Assembly: GCF_016427605.1 (NCBI RefSeq)
Contig: NZ_JAELXQ010000011.1
Span: 1-64,000, forward strand
Source: Ochrobactrum sp. Q0168
GTDB taxonomy: Bacteria; Pseudomonadota; Alphaproteobacteria; Rhizobiales; Rhizobiaceae
Direction of reading: 5' to 3'
Length of the DNA: 64,000 nt
The notes beneath the pieces are model-generated. The model saw only the letters and a program-made list of their open reading frames with translations, had not been told where the DNA came from and did not search any database. Shown one piece after another: positions 42,914 through 53,062 of this stretch (positions are counted from its first letter, which is position 1; each line of letters starts with the position of its first letter). Both the position numbers and the translations under genes were made by a program.

Positions 42914-43753
42914 TCAGAGCTTATAAAAATCCTTGATTTGGTCCCAGGCTTCGTCTGCCGTTTCAACGAAGTTCAGGAGCTCTATATCGGCTGGCGAGAT
43001 TGTGCCCTGCTCGGCCAGAAATTCGATATTGATCGCCTTGGTCCAGAACTCCTTGCCGAACAGGATCAGTGGCATGCGCTCCATACGGTTGGTCTGGATC
43101 AGCGTCATCGCCTCAAACAGTTCATCCATCGTGCCGAAGCCGCCCGGAAACACACAGATCGCCTTGGCGCGCATCAGGAAGTGCATCTTGCGGATCGCGA
43201 AATAATGGAAGTTGAAGCAGAGCTCCGGCGTCACATAGGGATTCGGTGCCTGCTCATGCGGCAGCACAATATTGAGGCCGATGGTCGGCGCACCGACATC
43301 GGCAGCGCCACGATTACCCGCTTCCATCACGCCCGGACCGCCACCCGTCACCACGATGAACTCGCGATAATAGGTCGTGGCGGAATATTCCGAGCAAAGC
43401 CGCGCGAATTTGCGGGCTTCCTCATAATAATGCGCATTGGCTTCGAGATTCTTTTTCTGCACCTCGTTTTTCGCAGCCCATGCCTCGCCGCCCGGCTCCG
43501 GAATGCGCGCGCCACCGAACATCACCACCGTCGATTTGATACCGCGGTCGGCAAGGATCAGCTCCGGTTTGAGCAGTTCAAGTTGCAGGCGCACCGGGCG
43601 CAGGTCGCGGCGCGTGAGGAAATCGTCATCCGTAAAGGCAAGGCGATAGGCTGGCGCTTCCGTCTGGGGCGTCTGCGGTACGGTTTTTGCCTGCTTGATC
43701 GCTTCCTCGGAATGCGGGAAAGGCGTCCAGCCGGACTTCTCCATCGGGTTCAT
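42914..43753 (-). CDS. LOG-family protein (nucleotide 5'-monophosphate phosphoribohydrolase-like)
   Basis: The 279-residue protein has the lysine-decarboxylase-like Rossmann fold with 'VMFGGARIPEPGG', 'VTGGGPGVMEAGNRGAADVG' and the hallmark 'FPGGFGTMDELFEAMTLIQ' (PGGxGTxxE). LOG proteins cleave N-glycosidic bonds of nucleoside monophosphates. Old labels as lysine decarboxylase are not supported. In bacteria the physiological substrate is often unknown. It extends about 80 residues before the LOG domain. A terminator follows. Confidence 0.87.
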   Translation of the reverse strand: MNPMEKSGWTPFPHSEEAIKQAKTVPQTPQTEAPAYRLAFTDDDFLTRRDLRPVRLQLELLKPELILADRGIKSTVVMFGGARIPEPGGEAWAAKNEVQKKNLEANAHYYEEARKFARLCSEYSATTYYREFIVVTGGGPGVMEAGNRGAADVGAPTIGLNIVLPHEQAPNPYVTPELCFNFHYFAIRKMHFLMRAKAICVFPGGFGTMDELFEAMTLIQTNRMERMPLILFGKEFWTKAINIEFLAEQGTISPADIELLNFVETADEAWDQIKDFYKL

Positions 43754-43979
43754 GCGTCACCTGCTCCTTACAACCTATTTACCAAACGCATTGTCACGCC
43801 AAATGTTTAATCTGTCTCAAACATGTCGGACATTCTTCGAGAATGAAGATCAAGAGCGCGCAATTGCGCCGTGATCTACATTGACCCATTTGGCGCCTTC
43901 GCTTAATCACTTTCATGACAATCGGCCGGCCCAAGCGCCCGGTCTGCCATCTGCTGCCCTTTGACGGAGACTGCACCCC

Positions 43980-44834
43980 ATGACCAAGCCAGACCTCGCC
44001 TCCCTTGAAAAGACCATCGACAAGGCTTTTGACGAGCGCGACGGTGTCAACACGGCCACCCGCGGCGAAATCCGCGATGCCGTTGAACAGTCGCTTATCC
44101 TGCTCGATCGCGGCGAGGCCCGTGTCGCAGAAAAACAGGCGGACGGCAACTGGCAAGTCAACCAATGGCTGAAGAAAGCCGTGCTTCTCTCGTTCCGCCT
44201 TAACCCGATGGAAGTCATCAAGGGCGGCCCCGGCCAGTCCTCCTGGTGGGACAAGGTGCCGTCCAAATTCGACGGCTGGACGGCCAACGAGTTCGAAAAA
44301 GCCGGCTTCCGCGCCGTGCCGAACTGCATCGTGCGCCACTCGGCCTATATCGCACCAAATGCCATCCTGATGCCGTCTTTCGTCAATCTCGGCGCTTATG
44401 TCGATGAAGGCACGATGGTCGACACCTGGGCAACCGTCGGCTCCTGCGCGCAGATCGGCAAGCATGTCCACCTTTCGGGCGGCGTCGGCATTGGCGGCGT
44501 GCTGGAACCGATGCAGGCGGGGCCGACCATCATCGAAGACAATTGCTTCATCGGTGCGCGCTCAGAAGTCGTGGAAGGCTGCATCGTGCGCGAAGGCTCG
44601 GTGCTGGGCATGGGCGTGTTCATCGGCAAATCGACCAAGATCGTCGACCGCGCCACCGGCGAAGTGTTCTATGGTGAAGTTCCGCCTTATTCGGTCGTCG
44701 TCGCAGGCACTATGCCCGGCAAGAATGTGCCGGGTGAAAACTGGGGCCCGAGCCTCTATTGCGCCGTTATCGTCAAGCGCGTCGATGAAAAGACCCGCTC
44801 GAAGACCTCAATCAACGAATTGCTGCGCGACTGA
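43980..44834 (+). CDS. dapD: 2,3,4,5-tetrahydropyridine-2,6-dicarboxylate N-succinyltransferase
   Basis: The 284-residue protein is full length. It has an N-terminal helical domain ('[15 protein letters not shown]') and a left-handed beta-helix of hexapeptide repeats ('[52 protein letters not shown]'). It succinylates tetrahydrodipicolinate in the succinylase branch of lysine and diaminopimelate synthesis. dapE, two steps later in the pathway, lies about 1.8 kb downstream. A strong terminator follows the gene. Confidence 0.97.
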   Translation: MTKPDLASLEKTIDKAFDERDGVNTATRGEIRDAVEQSLILLDRGEARVAEKQADGNWQVNQWLKKAVLLSFRLNPMEVIKGGPGQSSWWDKVPSKFDGWTANEFEKAGFRAVPNCIVRHSAYIAPNAILMPSFVNLGAYVDEGTMVDTWATVGSCAQIGKHVHLSGGVGIGGVLEPMQAGPTIIEDNCFIGARSEVVEGCIVREGSVLGMGVFIGKSTKIVDRATGEVFYGEVPPYSVVVAGTMPGKNVPGENWGPSLYCAVIVKRVDEKTRSKTSINELLRD

Positions 44835-44860
44835 CGGGCTAACAGCCACCAGAAATGACA

Positions 44861-44890
44861 AAAAGGCGAAGCCCGTGCTTCGCCTTTTTT
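44861..44890 (+). terminator. Terminator after dapD
   Basis: AAAGGCGAAG CCCGTG CTTCGCCTTTTTT: perfect stem and T-run, 26 bp after the stop. Confidence 0.92.
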
Positions 44891-45024
44891 ATTCGGCACT
44901 ATTTTTATGCAACCGACATCTGAATCGGTCGCTCCCTTCGGATGGCGCAAAGCCTCTGGTCCGGGCATCTGTCCGGGGAGGCTTTGCAGCCATCCTCCGG
45001 GGAGATTCTTATGCTATCGAACCA

Positions 45025-45285
45025 TTAATTCTCATAGCTGGAAGGCGAAGCATCGCCGAAGCGATTGGCCGAACCGTCCTGATAAACCGGGGTCGACTGG
45101 CGAATGGTCGCCGTGGAGGTGTAATCGACAGGACCCGACGTCCCGATCAGCGGAGCCGTATTCGGAGCCTTGAAGGCCTTTTCCTGAACGACCTGAGAGT
45201 CAGGCATGCCGACATAAGGATTTTCGGCATAGGCAGCACCGGCGCTAAGAGCGACTGCAAGGGCGGCAAGAGCGAATTTTTTCAT
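45025..45285 (-). CDS. Small secreted protein (DUF680-like)
   Basis: 86 residues with a clear signal (MKKFALAALAVALSAGAAYA) and a short polar mature part containing 'ENPYVGMPDSQVV'. It resembles the DUF680 group of small exported proteins found in Hyphomicrobiales, with unknown function. GGAG precedes the start. The mature protein has no cysteine. Confidence 0.7.
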   Translation of the reverse strand: MKKFALAALAVALSAGAAYAENPYVGMPDSQVVQEKAFKAPNTAPLIGTSGPVDYTSTATIRQSTPVYQDGSANRFGDASPSSYEN

Positions 45286-45683
45286 TTTCTATCTCCTAAA
45301 TAAATGGAGCGGCGTATGAATTCGTCGTTCCGATACATCTGAAATGGGTAACAATGGGGAAAAGTTCCAGTCACGAAAATTTTTAATTGATCACAGGTTT
45401 GTGCACGCCGTCCATCGTACATATTGCAATTAATTCAAAAAAAATAATTAAAAACAGAAGGATAGTTTTTTGATGCGTTCTCACCGCTGTGTTACAGCCC
45501 GTAATTTGTTCACCGAACTCGAACAGTGTGTTTGAACTTATTGTATAATAAACGTGAACAATGAGCGCTTCTTAATGAAGCAAGGGCTCATCGCGCCGCA
45601 GGGGGATCGGCTCCTGCATATGCTCCCAATCATCAACGGGCCCATAAAAAGACGCTTCAATCCACCGCAGACCCGGCAAACAA
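45286..45683. other. Intergenic region between two minus-strand secreted-protein genes
   Basis: About 400 bp, AT-rich around 45390-45470, with the likely promoter of the small secreted protein gene. A 94-codon plus-strand frame at 45554-45838 overlaps the next gene and has no recognisable feature, so I do not call it. Confidence 0.5.
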
Positions 45684-45708
45684 AAAGCCGCATCAAGGAT
45701 GCGGCTTT
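45684..45708 (-). terminator. Terminator of the transglutaminase-like peptidase gene
   Basis: Minus strand AAAGCCGCATC CTT GATGCGGCTTT followed by TTGTTTG. It is also symmetric enough to work from the other side. Confidence 0.8.
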
Positions 45709-45756
45709 CAACAATGGCTCGGTTTGCGAGAGCCTCGGCTATCGCTCCGGCAATGA

Positions 45757-46341
45757 TCAGTTATTCGCTACGGCCACCGAACGACCGGCAATGGAAACCC
45801 ACTGGCCGGAATTGGACGGCGACTGCATCTTGATATAGCGATAGGACGTTTTCTCGACCGGCAGAACCTCGTCACGCATATTGTCGAGGATATAATCACC
45901 ATGATCGGTACGAGCGGTCAGCACGATATGCGCCTCGCTGCCCTGCACCATAGTGATCAGGAGCTGCGACGCGCTTATGCCACGCGCCATCAGCTGCGCA
46001 CGCTTCATCAGCACATAATCCTCGCAATCGCCCTTCCCATTGACTGGCATGGTCCAATAATCGCGCTTGCCATAATTATCCTGATCGGAAACCGGCTTGA
46101 TGCGATGATTGACGGAGCTGCTGACGCTCTGCAAAAGCTTTAAGCGCTGCGGCGTCAGCTGCATCGGCGGCAATACGCTATGGCTACGGCAATCGCGCGG
46201 ATTGCGCTCGCAATAGTCCTTGTGTCCGTAAGGGATGCTTGTCAGTCCGCCCGCTTCACTCCACTGTGCAGCCTTGACTGGGACCATCGTTGCTCCGAAG
46301 AGCGCCATCATGCCTGCTACAGTTGTGGTGATTAAACGCAT
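45757..46341 (-). CDS. Bacterial transglutaminase-like cysteine proteinase (BTLCP)
   Basis: A 194-residue secreted protein with signal (MRLITTTVAGMMALFGATMVPVKAA) and the BTLCP triad: Cys in 'GKGDCEDYVLMKR', His in 'GSEAHIVLTAR' and Asp in 'YILDNMRDE'. Relatives include LapG-type periplasmic proteases. It is common in Hyphomicrobiales, often near envelope genes. No LapD or adhesin partner is next to it here. Substrate unknown. Confidence 0.88.
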   Translation of the reverse strand: MRLITTTVAGMMALFGATMVPVKAAQWSEAGGLTSIPYGHKDYCERNPRDCRSHSVLPPMQLTPQRLKLLQSVSSSVNHRIKPVSDQDNYGKRDYWTMPVNGKGDCEDYVLMKRAQLMARGISASQLLITMVQGSEAHIVLTARTDHGDYILDNMRDEVLPVEKTSYRYIKMQSPSNSGQWVSIAGRSVAVANN

Positions 46342-46595
46342 GCACAGTTTCCCATTATTAAGAAAGTTCCCGCTGATCGGCCCGTTTTCCGGGTCTCGTT
46401 ATCAACTTTTTTTTACCTAACGATGACAAAGGCCCTCCGGTCAAGAAAATTTCGTTTCCAAATTGCAACCGGGGTGGAAAAGCGCGTGATAAGTGAATTT
46501 TCTGCCACGGTAAGAACCAAGGTTTGTGGTTCCATCCGAACGCATCCCGATCTAGTCTCCCACAACAGACGATTCTTGAGTAAGAAGCCGAAATC

Positions 46596-47783
46596 ATGAG
46601 TTTAGCCGTTAATCCCGCCGAAAATCTCGCCGCCCTGATCCGCTGCCCATCCGTAACGCCCGCCGAAGGCGGCGCGCTGACGGCGCTGGAAGCGATGTTG
46701 AAGCCAATGGGCTTTTCCGTCGAGCGGCCCGTCTTCAGCGAAGACGGCACACCCGACATCGAAAATCTCTATGCCCGCAAATCCGGCAACGGTCCGCATC
46801 TCATGTTTGCCGGCCATACGGATGTTGTTCCGCCCGGCGATGAAAACGACTGGAAACACCCGCCCTTCTCCGCTGCCATCGAAGATGGCGTCATGTATGG
46901 GCGCGGCGCTGTCGACATGAAAGGCGGCGTCGCCTGTTTCGTCGCGGCCGTGGCGCGTCATGTGGAAAAGCATGGCAGCCTAAAGGGCAGCGTCTCCTTC
47001 CTTATCACCGGTGACGAGGAAGGCCCGGCGGTCAATGGCACGGTAAAACTGCTCGACTGGGCGAAGCAGCGCGGCGAAAGCTGGGACGCGTCGATTGTCG
47101 GCGAACCGACCAATCCCAACGCGCTTGGAGATATGATCAAGATCGGCCGTCGCGGCTCGCTCTCCGGCACGATCACCGTTCAGGGTGTGCAGGGCCATGC
47201 GGCCTATCCGCATCTGGCGGAAAATCCGGTGCGCGGCATCACCACGCTGGTGGACAGCCTACTTTACCCGGCCTTCGATCAGGGCACGGCGGATTTTCAG
47301 GCCAGCAATCTCGAAGTCACCACCATCGACGTGGGCAACAAGGCCACCAATGTCATCCCGAACAAGGCGACGGCCTCGTTCAATATCCGCTTCAACGACA
47401 GCTGGACGGCGGAAAGTCTGCAGGCCGAAATCCGCGCACGCCTCGAAAAGGCCGCCCGCGACAATCGCCTGCGCCCCGGCCGCGAAACACCGATCAGTTA
47501 CGAACTGACGTGGCGCGAGAGCCCCAGCCATGTGTTTCTGACCCGCGATGAAAAGCTCATCGGTACGCTGACTGCTTCCGTCGAGGCCGTCACCGGCAAG
47601 CGCCCGGAACTGTCGACTTCCGGCGGCACGTCGGATGCCCGCTTCATCAAGGACTATTGCCCAGTGGTGGAATTTGGCCTTGTGGGCCAGACCATGCACA
47701 TGGTCGATGAACGCGTGGCCCTTGCCGACCTTGAAGGTCTGACACAGATTTATGAGCGCTTCATCGCTGACTTCTTTGGGTAA
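46596..47783 (+). CDS. dapE: Succinyl-diaminopimelate desuccinylase
   Basis: The 395-residue M20-family metallohydrolase has the zinc and catalytic residues in '[13 protein letters not shown]', '[18 protein letters not shown]', '[13 protein letters not shown]' and '[21 protein letters not shown]', plus the C-terminal His in '[12 protein letters not shown]'. It removes succinate from N-succinyl-LL-2,6-diaminopimelate on the way to lysine and peptidoglycan. It complements dapD upstream. Confidence 0.96.
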   Translation: MSLAVNPAENLAALIRCPSVTPAEGGALTALEAMLKPMGFSVERPVFSEDGTPDIENLYARKSGNGPHLMFAGHTDVVPPGDENDWKHPPFSAAIEDGVMYGRGAVDMKGGVACFVAAVARHVEKHGSLKGSVSFLITGDEEGPAVNGTVKLLDWAKQRGESWDASIVGEPTNPNALGDMIKIGRRGSLSGTITVQGVQGHAAYPHLAENPVRGITTLVDSLLYPAFDQGTADFQASNLEVTTIDVGNKATNVIPNKATASFNIRFNDSWTAESLQAEIRARLEKAARDNRLRPGRETPISYELTWRESPSHVFLTRDEKLIGTLTASVEAVTGKRPELSTSGGTSDARFIKDYCPVVEFGLVGQTMHMVDERVALADLEGLTQIYERFIADFFG

Positions 47784-47795
47784 ATAAGGGTCTTC

Positions 47796-48401
47796 ATGCC
47801 GAGCCTGGACGATATTTTCAGATATTTTCGGGGCGTCTGGAAAATGATGCTCGGTCGCCGCGACGGTCTCGATTATCTCGATGTAACCGCCGAGGGCTTC
47901 TGGTCTTCCTTTTACGCAATAGCGGTGGCTCTGCCGCCGCTTTTTGCCAGCTGGGTGGCCTATGCCGCCGATCTCACCGCCGGACGCGAGGAAGCGGGCA
48001 TTCGCTTTGCCATCGTGCTGCGGGCCGCGTTCGTCGATGTTGCGGCATGGGTAGTGCCACTGGCCATCATCGGCATGCTGGCCAAGCGGATCGGCATCGT
48101 CAAACGCTATGCAGCCTATGTGATCGCCACCAATTGGGGCAGCGCGCTTCTGGCCTGGGTCTTTGCGCCGATCACGCTGTTACAGCTGTTTTTTCCCGGA
48201 CGTTTTGATGTCGCGACGCTGTTCGCGCTGATCATGTTCGGCGCTTCGATTGTGCTGAGCTATCGGCTGACCCATGTGGCGCTGCAACGTCCGCATGCTT
48301 TTGCGGCACCATTCTTCGCCTGCGTCTTCTTCGGCTCGCTATTCCTCACCGTGCTGCTGCAGCAGATCTTCGGCATCGGCTTCGACCCGCACGCGTATTA
48401 A
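47796..48401 (+). CDS. Conserved multi-pass membrane protein of unknown function
   Basis: 201 residues with five to six hydrophobic segments, beginning [36 protein letters not shown], a soluble head of about 35 residues. It is 12 bp from dapE and likely in the same transcript. It resembles Yip1-like or other uncharacterised membrane proteins common next to dapE in Hyphomicrobiales. No catalytic motif is visible. It overlaps the convergent truA by 4 bp. Confidence 0.75.
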   Translation: MPSLDDIFRYFRGVWKMMLGRRDGLDYLDVTAEGFWSSFYAIAVALPPLFASWVAYAADLTAGREEAGIRFAIVLRAAFVDVAAWVVPLAIIGMLAKRIGIVKRYAAYVIATNWGSALLAWVFAPITLLQLFFPGRFDVATLFALIMFGASIVLSYRLTHVALQRPHAFAAPFFACVFFGSLFLTVLLQQIFGIGFDPHAY

Positions 48402-49153
48402 AATGGAAACGCGTAATCGACGCCGATCAGATAAAGGCCGTAAGGCGGCGCGACCTGACCGCAGGCCTTGCGGTCGCGCGCTTCAAGGGCCGCCTGCAAA
48501 TCATCCGCCGTCCAGCGCCCGACGCCCACTTCCATCAGGCTGCCTGCAAAGGAGCGCACCTGATTATGCAGGAAAGAGCGCGCCGAAACCCGCATCTCGA
48601 TGATCTCGCCGTCGCGCGTAATATCAAGCCGGTCAAGCGTCTTCACCGGGCTTTTGGCCTGACACTGCGTGGCGCGAAAGGTCGTGAAATCGTGTTCGCC
48701 CAGAAGAAGCTGCGCCGCTTCGTGCATCGCCTCGTGATCGAGGCGCTTCTGCACCCACCACGCGCGTTGATAATCAACCGCCAGTGGCGCACGTCGATTG
48801 TGGAAGCGGTAGAGATAATGACGCCCCTGCGCCGAAAAACGCGCATCGAAACTGTCTGTCGTCTTCTCGACATTGAGAATGCTGACACGCTCATTGGCCA
48901 TGACGAGATGCGCATTGACCGCATCGCGCACCTTACCCGCACCCCAATCCTTGGTCAGATCGACATGCGCAACCTGCGCCGTCGCGTGCACGCCTGCATC
49001 GGTGCGACCCGCTGCGCTTAACGCCAGATCCTCGCCGCAGAATTTCTTGAACGCCTGCTCGATAGCGCCCTGCACGGTGTGGCCGTTTTCCTGACGCTGC
49101 CAGCCCGCATAGGGGGTGCCGTCATATTCGACCAGAAGCCTGTAGCGCGGCAC
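48398..49153 (-). CDS. truA: tRNA pseudouridine(38-40) synthase
   Basis: The 251-residue product begins (M)[20 protein letters not shown] and contains the catalytic Asp in '[19 protein letters not shown]'. It converts uridines 38-40 of the anticodon arm to pseudouridine. GTG at 49151-49153 is 4 bp past the fmt stop. A longer open frame upstream is overlap with fmt. Last gene of the def-fmt-truA operon. Confidence 0.96.
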   Translation of the reverse strand: MPRYRLLVEYDGTPYAGWQRQENGHTVQGAIEQAFKKFCGEDLALSAAGRTDAGVHATAQVAHVDLTKDWGAGKVRDAVNAHLVMANERVSILNVEKTTDSFDARFSAQGRHYLYRFHNRRAPLAVDYQRAWWVQKRLDHEAMHEAAQLLLGEHDFTTFRATQCQAKSPVKTLDRLDITRDGEIIEMRVSARSFLHNQVRSFAGSLMEVGVGRWTADDLQAALEARDRKACGQVAPPYGLYLIGVDYAFPF

Positions 49154-49157
49154 GGGC

Positions 49158-50078
49158 CTACAAAACCTTCGTAACCGTTGCGCCGCGCAGGAATTCCTGC
49201 GCAGGCAAAGACTTGCCGCCCGAACGCTGCAAGGTGACGAGCCGCACAGCACCTTCGCCGCAGGCAACCGTCAGCCGGTCGTCCAGCACGGTACCCGCCG
49301 CACCAGAACCTTCGCCCAGCGTCGAGCGCTGAAGTTTCACACGCTCGACAACGCCATTGATTTCCATCTCGCACCATGCACCCGGAAAAGGCGCAAGGCC
49401 GCGAATGGCATTGTGCACATCACGGGCAGGCTTCGACCAGTCAATGCGTGCTTCGGCCTTGTCGATCTTGGCGGCATAAGTGACGCCTTCTTCCGCCTGC
49501 GGCTGCAATGTCAGACTTTCGCGTTCAAGCGCGCCCAGTGCCCGCACCATCAGGTCCGCGCCGATCATGCTCAGACGATCATGCAATTCGCCAGCCGTCA
49601 TATCCGGTGTGATCGCAACTTTTTCAGCCATGGCGACCGGTCCCGTATCGAGCCCTTCGTCCATTTTCATGATCATCATACCGGTTTCGCTATCGCCCGA
49701 CATGATGGCGCGCTGGACGGGCGCGGCACCACGCCAGCGCGGCAGAAGCGAGGCATGGCCATTATAGCAGCCAAGCCGCGGCGCATCGAGAATGGCTTTG
49801 GGCAAAAGCAGACCATAGGCGACGACGATGGCGACATCGGCCTCCAGGCTCGCAAAAACCTCCTGCTCTTCCGCACCCTTCAGGCTCTTCGGCGTGAAGA
49901 CGGGAATACCGAACTGCTCGGCCTTTTCATGGACAGGAGACTTGGTCAGCTCCAAGCCTCTGCGCCCGGCCGGACGCGGCGGCTGCGAATAGACCGCCAC
50001 CACCTCATAGCCCTGCCCGATAATGGCGGTCAGGATCGGCACGGAAAAATCCGGCGTGCCCATGAAGACGATACGCAT
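49158..50078 (-). CDS. fmt: Methionyl-tRNA formyltransferase
   Basis: The 306-residue protein has '[15 protein letters not shown]' at the start, '[37 protein letters not shown]' (catalytic Asn/His region) and a C-terminal OB-like domain. It formylates initiator Met-tRNA. Its ATG overlaps the def stop by one base (TAATG). Confidence 0.97.
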   Translation of the reverse strand: MRIVFMGTPDFSVPILTAIIGQGYEVVAVYSQPPRPAGRRGLELTKSPVHEKAEQFGIPVFTPKSLKGAEEQEVFASLEADVAIVVAYGLLLPKAILDAPRLGCYNGHASLLPRWRGAAPVQRAIMSGDSETGMMIMKMDEGLDTGPVAMAEKVAITPDMTAGELHDRLSMIGADLMVRALGALERESLTLQPQAEEGVTYAAKIDKAEARIDWSKPARDVHNAIRGLAPFPGAWCEMEINGVVERVKLQRSTLGEGSGAAGTVLDDRLTVACGEGAVRLVTLQRSGGKSLPAQEFLRGATVTKVL

Positions 50079-50605
50079 TAAAGAACCTTCTTCGACGCCC
50101 GCTGGCTGGCGAGCTTCTTAAACTTCTTGATGACCATATCGCGCTTCAGCTTGGAAATATGATCGATGAAGAGCACGCCGTTGAGATGGTCGATCTCGTG
50201 CTGCAGGCAGGTGGCCATCAGGCCATCGGCTTCCATTGCGTGCGGCTTGCCATCGACATCGAAGTAATTGACCTTGATGGCGGCTGGCCGTTCCACTTCC
50301 GCATAATAATCCGGAATGGACAGGCAGCCTTCTTCATAGGTGCTGACTTCATCCGTCACGCCGACAATCTCGGGATTGATGAAGACATGCGGCGCTTTTT
50401 CCTCGCCTTCCTTGGCAAGGTCGATGACCAGCATGCGGATCGGCTCGCCAACCTGAATGGCGGCAAGGCCAATGCCCGGCGCGTCATACATGGTGTCGAA
50501 CATGTCGCCGGCGAATTTGCGCAGCTGATCGTCAAAGCGCTCCACTGGCTTGGAAACCAGGCGCAACACGGGATCGGGAAGGATGACAAGCGGTTTTACT
50601 GACAT
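50078..50605 (-). CDS. def: Peptide deformylase
   Basis: The 175-residue product begins [22 protein letters not shown] and has all three metal motifs: '[10 protein letters not shown]', 'EEGCLSIPD' and '[10 protein letters not shown]'. It removes the formyl group added by Fmt from new proteins. ATG at 50603-50605 is taken over an upstream start. The def-fmt-truA order is common in bacteria for the first two. Confidence 0.97.
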   Translation of the reverse strand: MSVKPLVILPDPVLRLVSKPVERFDDQLRKFAGDMFDTMYDAPGIGLAAIQVGEPIRMLVIDLAKEGEEKAPHVFINPEIVGVTDEVSTYEEGCLSIPDYYAEVERPAAIKVNYFDVDGKPHAMEADGLMATCLQHEIDHLNGVLFIDHISKLKRDMVIKKFKKLASQRASKKVL

Positions 50606-50706
50606 GCGCTTCACGTAATCGCTTGTGACAGAATCGTCAATTGCGCTTTGCAAAATGTTCTCGTTTTGATCTCTTCAAGCCCATCCGAATCAGCTAAGCT
50701 TGCCGC

Positions 50707-51936
50707 ATGGAAAACCAAAACCTCTTGAATGAGCCGCTTTTGCAGCTCGGCGCTACATCGCTCACGCTGGGGAATATCCTGCTGGCGGGCATCGTGGTGG
50801 TCGTTCTTTGCCTCGTCATTTTTCTGATCGCGGCGACACGCTCTGCACGTTTGCGCGCCGTTGCTGAAGCACAGGCAGAAGACCGCGCCCGCGATGCGGA
50901 ACATCGCATGGCGGAAATCCTGAAGGCGCAGGCCGAGATGCAGGGCCGCATGCAGACCATGGCGGAAGTGTTCGGGTCGCGACAGGCGGAATTGAACCAG
51001 TCGATCCGCGAACGGCTCGACGGCATGACGCATCGCATCGGCCAGACCATGACCGAGCAGACCCGCTCGACCCATGAAAATCTCGCCAAATTGCAGGAGC
51101 GTCTGGCCGTCATCGACACGGCGCAGAACAATATCCAGTCGCTCGCCGGACAGGTGGTGCAGTTGCAGGCGATCCTCGCCAACAAGCAGACGCGCGGTGC
51201 TTTCGGCCAGTCGCGCATGGAAGCGATCATTGCCGACGGCCTGCCGCAGGGCGCCTATGAATTTCAGGCGACTTTGTCCAACGGCACCCGCCCTGATTGC
51301 CTCGTGCGCATGCCCAACAATGCACCATCGCTGGTGATCGACGCCAAATTTCCGCTCGAAGCATGGAACGCCATGCGCGAGACGGAACAGCCGGAAGCGC
51401 GAAAGAACGCCGTCGCGCAGTTTCGCCGCGATATGGAAATCCATATCAAGGATGTTTCCGATAAATATCTGATTACCGGCGAAACGCAGGATACAGCTTT
51501 TCTGTTCGTGCCGTCGGAATCGATCTTCGCCGATATTCACGAGCATTTCGAAGCGCTGATCCAGCGCGCGCACCGGGCGCGGATCGTGATCGTCTCTCCT
51601 TCCCTGCTGATGCTGTCCATCCAAGTGATTCAGGCGATCCTGAAAGACGCCCGCATGCGCGAGCAGGCGCATGTCATTCAGGGCGAAGTGATCCGCCTGA
51701 TGGAAGATGTGGGCCGTTTGGACGAGCGCGTGCGCAAGCTGCAAACCCATTTTGTGCAGGCCAACAAGGATATTGACGATATTCTGGTGTCGTCCAACAA
51801 GGTCACCCGACGCGGCGCGAAGATCGAAGCGCTGGAATTCGGCGAAAAACCTGCGGAGGAAAGCGCGCGTCCGCAATCACGACCGGCGGAAAGCGCTCCC
51901 ACCCAAATGCGCCTGCGCGTGGTGGAAGAGGACTGA
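50707..51936 (+). CDS. rmuC: DNA recombination protein RmuC
   Basis: The 409-residue protein has an N-terminal membrane anchor (ILLAGIVVVVLCLVIFLIAATRSA), a coiled-coil region and the RmuC core 'ADGLPQGAYEFQATLSNGTRPDCLVRMPNNAPSLVIDAKFPLEAW' with a PD-(D/E)xK-like pattern. It is thought to limit DNA inversions and rearrangements. It reads divergently from def. Confidence 0.92.
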   Translation: MENQNLLNEPLLQLGATSLTLGNILLAGIVVVVLCLVIFLIAATRSARLRAVAEAQAEDRARDAEHRMAEILKAQAEMQGRMQTMAEVFGSRQAELNQSIRERLDGMTHRIGQTMTEQTRSTHENLAKLQERLAVIDTAQNNIQSLAGQVVQLQAILANKQTRGAFGQSRMEAIIADGLPQGAYEFQATLSNGTRPDCLVRMPNNAPSLVIDAKFPLEAWNAMRETEQPEARKNAVAQFRRDMEIHIKDVSDKYLITGETQDTAFLFVPSESIFADIHEHFEALIQRAHRARIVIVSPSLLMLSIQVIQAILKDARMREQAHVIQGEVIRLMEDVGRLDERVRKLQTHFVQANKDIDDILVSSNKVTRRGAKIEALEFGEKPAEESARPQSRPAESAPTQMRLRVVEED

Positions 51937-51945
51937 CCGTGTTTT

Positions 51946-52078
51946 CCCTCATCCTGAGGAGGTGCGAAGCACCGTCTCGAAGGACGAGGGAAGCTCAAAA
52001 TAAGGGTGCTGCCGCCCTCATCCTGAGGTGCGGAGCGAAGCAGCACCTCATCCTGAGTTCATCGAAGGATCGAAGGAT
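51946..52078. repeat. CCTCATCCTGAGG repeats (pair) after rmuC
   Basis: Two related units begin CCCTCATCCTGAGG at 51946 and 52016. Each carries nested complementary segments (CCTCATCCTGAG / CTC...GAGGG). They belong to a dispersed family common in Hyphomicrobiales. Two further copies flank the other side of the next two genes (52813-52940). Confidence 0.85.
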
Positions 52079-52095
52079 CGGTGGTCAGAAGCCGC

Positions 52096-52401
52096 TCACG
52101 AATTGGCTGGCCGGTCGGAATGACCGAGATCGCGTTCCGGCCAGACGAGATCACGCACCCGCTGTTTCAAAACCTTGGCTTCCGGAAAACCGCCGTCGCG
52201 CTTGCGTTCCCAGATCAGTTCCTCGTTGCCATCTGGCATCAGCACGCGGATTTCAAAAACCCCGCCGGTGCCCGGACGCAAGGCCACTTCCGCCAGATCC
52301 TGCCCAAACGTCTGCAACAGCTCTTGCGCCATCCACGCAGCGCGCAACAGCCAGTTGCATTGGGTGCAGTAGGTGATGGAGATGCGAGGATGTGCGGACA
52401 C
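52096..52401 (-). CDS. SelT/SelW/SelH-family (Rdx) thioredoxin-fold protein
   Basis: About 101 residues with 'ISITYCTQCNWLLRAAWMAQELLQTF', where Cys12 and Cys15 form the CxxC that replaces CxxU in selenoprotein W relatives, and 'GTGGVFEIRVLMPDGNEELIWERKRDGGFPEAKVLKQRVRDLVWP'. Probably a small redox protein. GTG at 52399-52401 is chosen. It lies between two repeat clusters and diverges from the GIY-YIG gene. Confidence 0.87.
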   Translation of the reverse strand: MSAHPRISITYCTQCNWLLRAAWMAQELLQTFGQDLAEVALRPGTGGVFEIRVLMPDGNEELIWERKRDGGFPEAKVLKQRVRDLVWPERDLGHSDRPANS

Positions 52402-52509
52402 TGATTTCAACCTTCCGAGCGCGAGCGATCCCGAAGCCGGTCGCCGTGGCTTGTTCGATAGCCAAATTTGCAGCAACATTTAGCTTCCAAAGACGCGCGG
52501 GGGCAAGTC

Positions 52510-52791
52510 ATGGAAGTAACAGTCTACATTCTGCATTGCGCAGATGGGTCTTATTATACCGGGCTCACCAAGCAGAATATCGAAGCCCGGTTATGGGAGC
52601 ATAATGAGGGCATTTATGACGGATACACAAAGAAGCGGCGGCCCGTCGAGCTTGTTTTCACGGAAAGCTATGACCGGATCGTGGACGCCATTGCGCGCGA
52701 ACGACAGATCAAAGGTTGGTCTCGTGCAAAGAAAGAAGCATTAATTGCACGCAATTATGAGGGCCTACCCGAACTTTCAAAGCGGGGATGA
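52510..52791 (+). CDS. GIY-YIG nuclease-superfamily protein (UPF0213 type)
   Basis: 93 residues with 'VYILHCADGSYYTGLTKQNIEARLWEHNEG' (the paired YIL and YTG strands), Arg in 'IEARLWEHN' and 'ERQIKGWSRAKKEALI'. Stand-alone GIY-YIG domains of this type are thought to be DNA repair or processing nucleases, but little is known. ATG at 52510 gives the family start. It is flanked by CCTCATCCTGAGG repeats on both sides. Confidence 0.87.
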   Translation: MEVTVYILHCADGSYYTGLTKQNIEARLWEHNEGIYDGYTKKRRPVELVFTESYDRIVDAIARERQIKGWSRAKKEALIARNYEGLPELSKRG

Positions 52792-52812
52792 GATCGGATA
52801 TTAAACGCGTCC

Positions 52813-52940
52813 CCCCTCATCCTGAGGAGGTGCCCTGAGCATAGCGAAGGGAACCGTCTCGAAGGGCTGAGGGGGAGCGCTGTCGCCCTCGTCCTTCGAG
52901 ACGCCTCCTTCACAAGTTCAGGAGGCTCCTCAGGATGAGG
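52813..52940. repeat. CCTCATCCTGAGG repeat pair after the GIY-YIG gene
   Basis: CCCTCATCCTGAGGAGG at the left and CTCAGGATGAGG at the right end form a long imperfect palindrome whose middle repeats GTCTCGAAGG and CCTTCGAGAC. Same family as at 51946. Confidence 0.85.
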
Positions 52941-52971
52941 ACGAGATTGGCATCATCAAAGCTCAAAAAGA

Positions 52972-52991
52972 AAGGGCACCGAAGTGCCCTT
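52972..52991 (-). terminator. Terminator of lepA
   Basis: Minus strand AAGGGCAC TTCG GTGCCCTT followed by TCTTTTTG, 71 bp after the lepA stop. Confidence 0.88.
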
Positions 52992-53062
52992 CCAGAATGC
53001 AGTAATCTGGGCTTAGGATAACGTGTTTAACACAAACACCGTCCCTTCAGCCGAACGAAGAA

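Noticed and set aside
45554-45838. A 94-residue gene on the plus strand
   Set aside because: It overlaps the BTLCP gene's 3' end and its terminator, has no ribosome site and no similarity to anything recognisable.
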